In this document: positions 63,934 to 64,000 of the stretch, in pieces
Numbering within the stretch: position 1 is the stretch's first letter
Layout: the number at the start of each line of letters is the position of its first letter
DNA from: Zhongshania aliphaticivorans
GTDB taxonomy: Bacteria; Pseudomonadota; Gammaproteobacteria; Pseudomonadales; Spongiibacteraceae
Length of the DNA stretch: 64,000 nt
Assembly (NCBI RefSeq): GCF_902705855.1
Contig: NZ_CACSIJ010000011.1
Span: 1-64,000 of the forward strand
Reading direction: 5' to 3'
The notes under the pieces: model-generated
Told to the model about the DNA's origin: nothing
Seen by the model: the letters and a program-made list of their open reading frames with translations, nothing else
Database searches by the model: none
Program-made: the position numbers and the translations under genes

Positions 63934-63963
63934 GCGAGTCGTACCGTTTAGGGAGAATGATGA

Positions 63964-64000
63964 ATGGCTGAAGTTACCGTGAGCCAGCTTGCCGAAGTCG
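63964..64000 (+). CDS. infB: Translation initiation factor IF-2 (5' end only)
   Basis: The first 12 codons (MAEVTVSQLAEV) match the start of gammaproteobacterial IF-2, preceded by GGGAGAATGATGA. The gene continues beyond the window. Its place after nusA agrees with the conserved operon. Confidence 0.85.
   Translation, partial: MAEVTVSQLAEV

Overview
The window reads as chromosomal DNA of a marine-type gammaproteobacterium. The gene order smpB - ratA - rnfH - bamE - fur - recN - grpE - dnaK - dnaJ - dapB - carA - carB - greA - yhbY - rlmE - ftsH - folP - glmM - tpiA - secG - tRNA-Leu(GAG) - rimP - nusA - infB closely follows the order known from Pseudomonas and relatives. Moderate base composition, several GTG/TTG starts and a Pseudomonas-like Fur fit the Cellvibrionales/Spongiibacteraceae neighbourhood; this placement is inference.

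Layout: 1-0.2 kb is the right end of an IS66-family element. 0.36-4.6 kb (minus) is the class Ia ribonucleotide reductase pair nrdA-nrdB with NrdR-like boxes upstream. 5-8.3 kb (minus) holds argD-argF and an orphan iron/polyamine-type ABC ATPase. 8.6-15.2 kb is accessory metabolism: iron-containing alcohol dehydrogenase, a lone hydantoinase-B protein, the monothiol glutaredoxin GrxD, a FecA-like TonB receptor and a hotdog protein. 15.2-19.2 kb (minus) is an unusual three-gene operon of a hydrolase lipoprotein, a degenerate cupredoxin and a polytopic membrane protein. 19.5-21.2 kb is an OhrR/MarR regulator divergent from an enoyl-reductase-like MDR enzyme, with palindromic operators between them.

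The most notable region is 21.3-30.7 kb. It is a cargo segment bounded by two 54-bp direct copies of the ssrA (tmRNA) 3' end plus its terminator. It carries one minus-strand operon, hsdR - fic - hsdM - hsdS - DUF3800 (type I restriction-modification plus a Fic AMPylase-type protein and a DUF3800 protein), with no integrase. Intact ssrA lies beside it at 30.7-31.05 kb.

From 31.1 kb on the window is mostly core genome: ppx/ppk polyphosphate metabolism (divergent, shared palindrome), smpB (partner of ssrA), outer-membrane assembly (bamE), iron control (fur), SOS repair (recN with a LexA box), the heat-shock chaperones (grpE and dnaK with sigma-32-type promoters), lysine and carbamoyl-phosphate synthesis, quality control (ftsH, rlmE), folate and cell-wall precursors (folP, glmM), tpiA, secG and the rimP-nusA-infB operon. 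Lineage-specific insertions in this order are an NSS transporter, a YihY membrane protein and a 589-residue protein of unknown function between tRNA-Leu and rimP. Two families of inverted dispersed repeats occupy several intergenic gaps.
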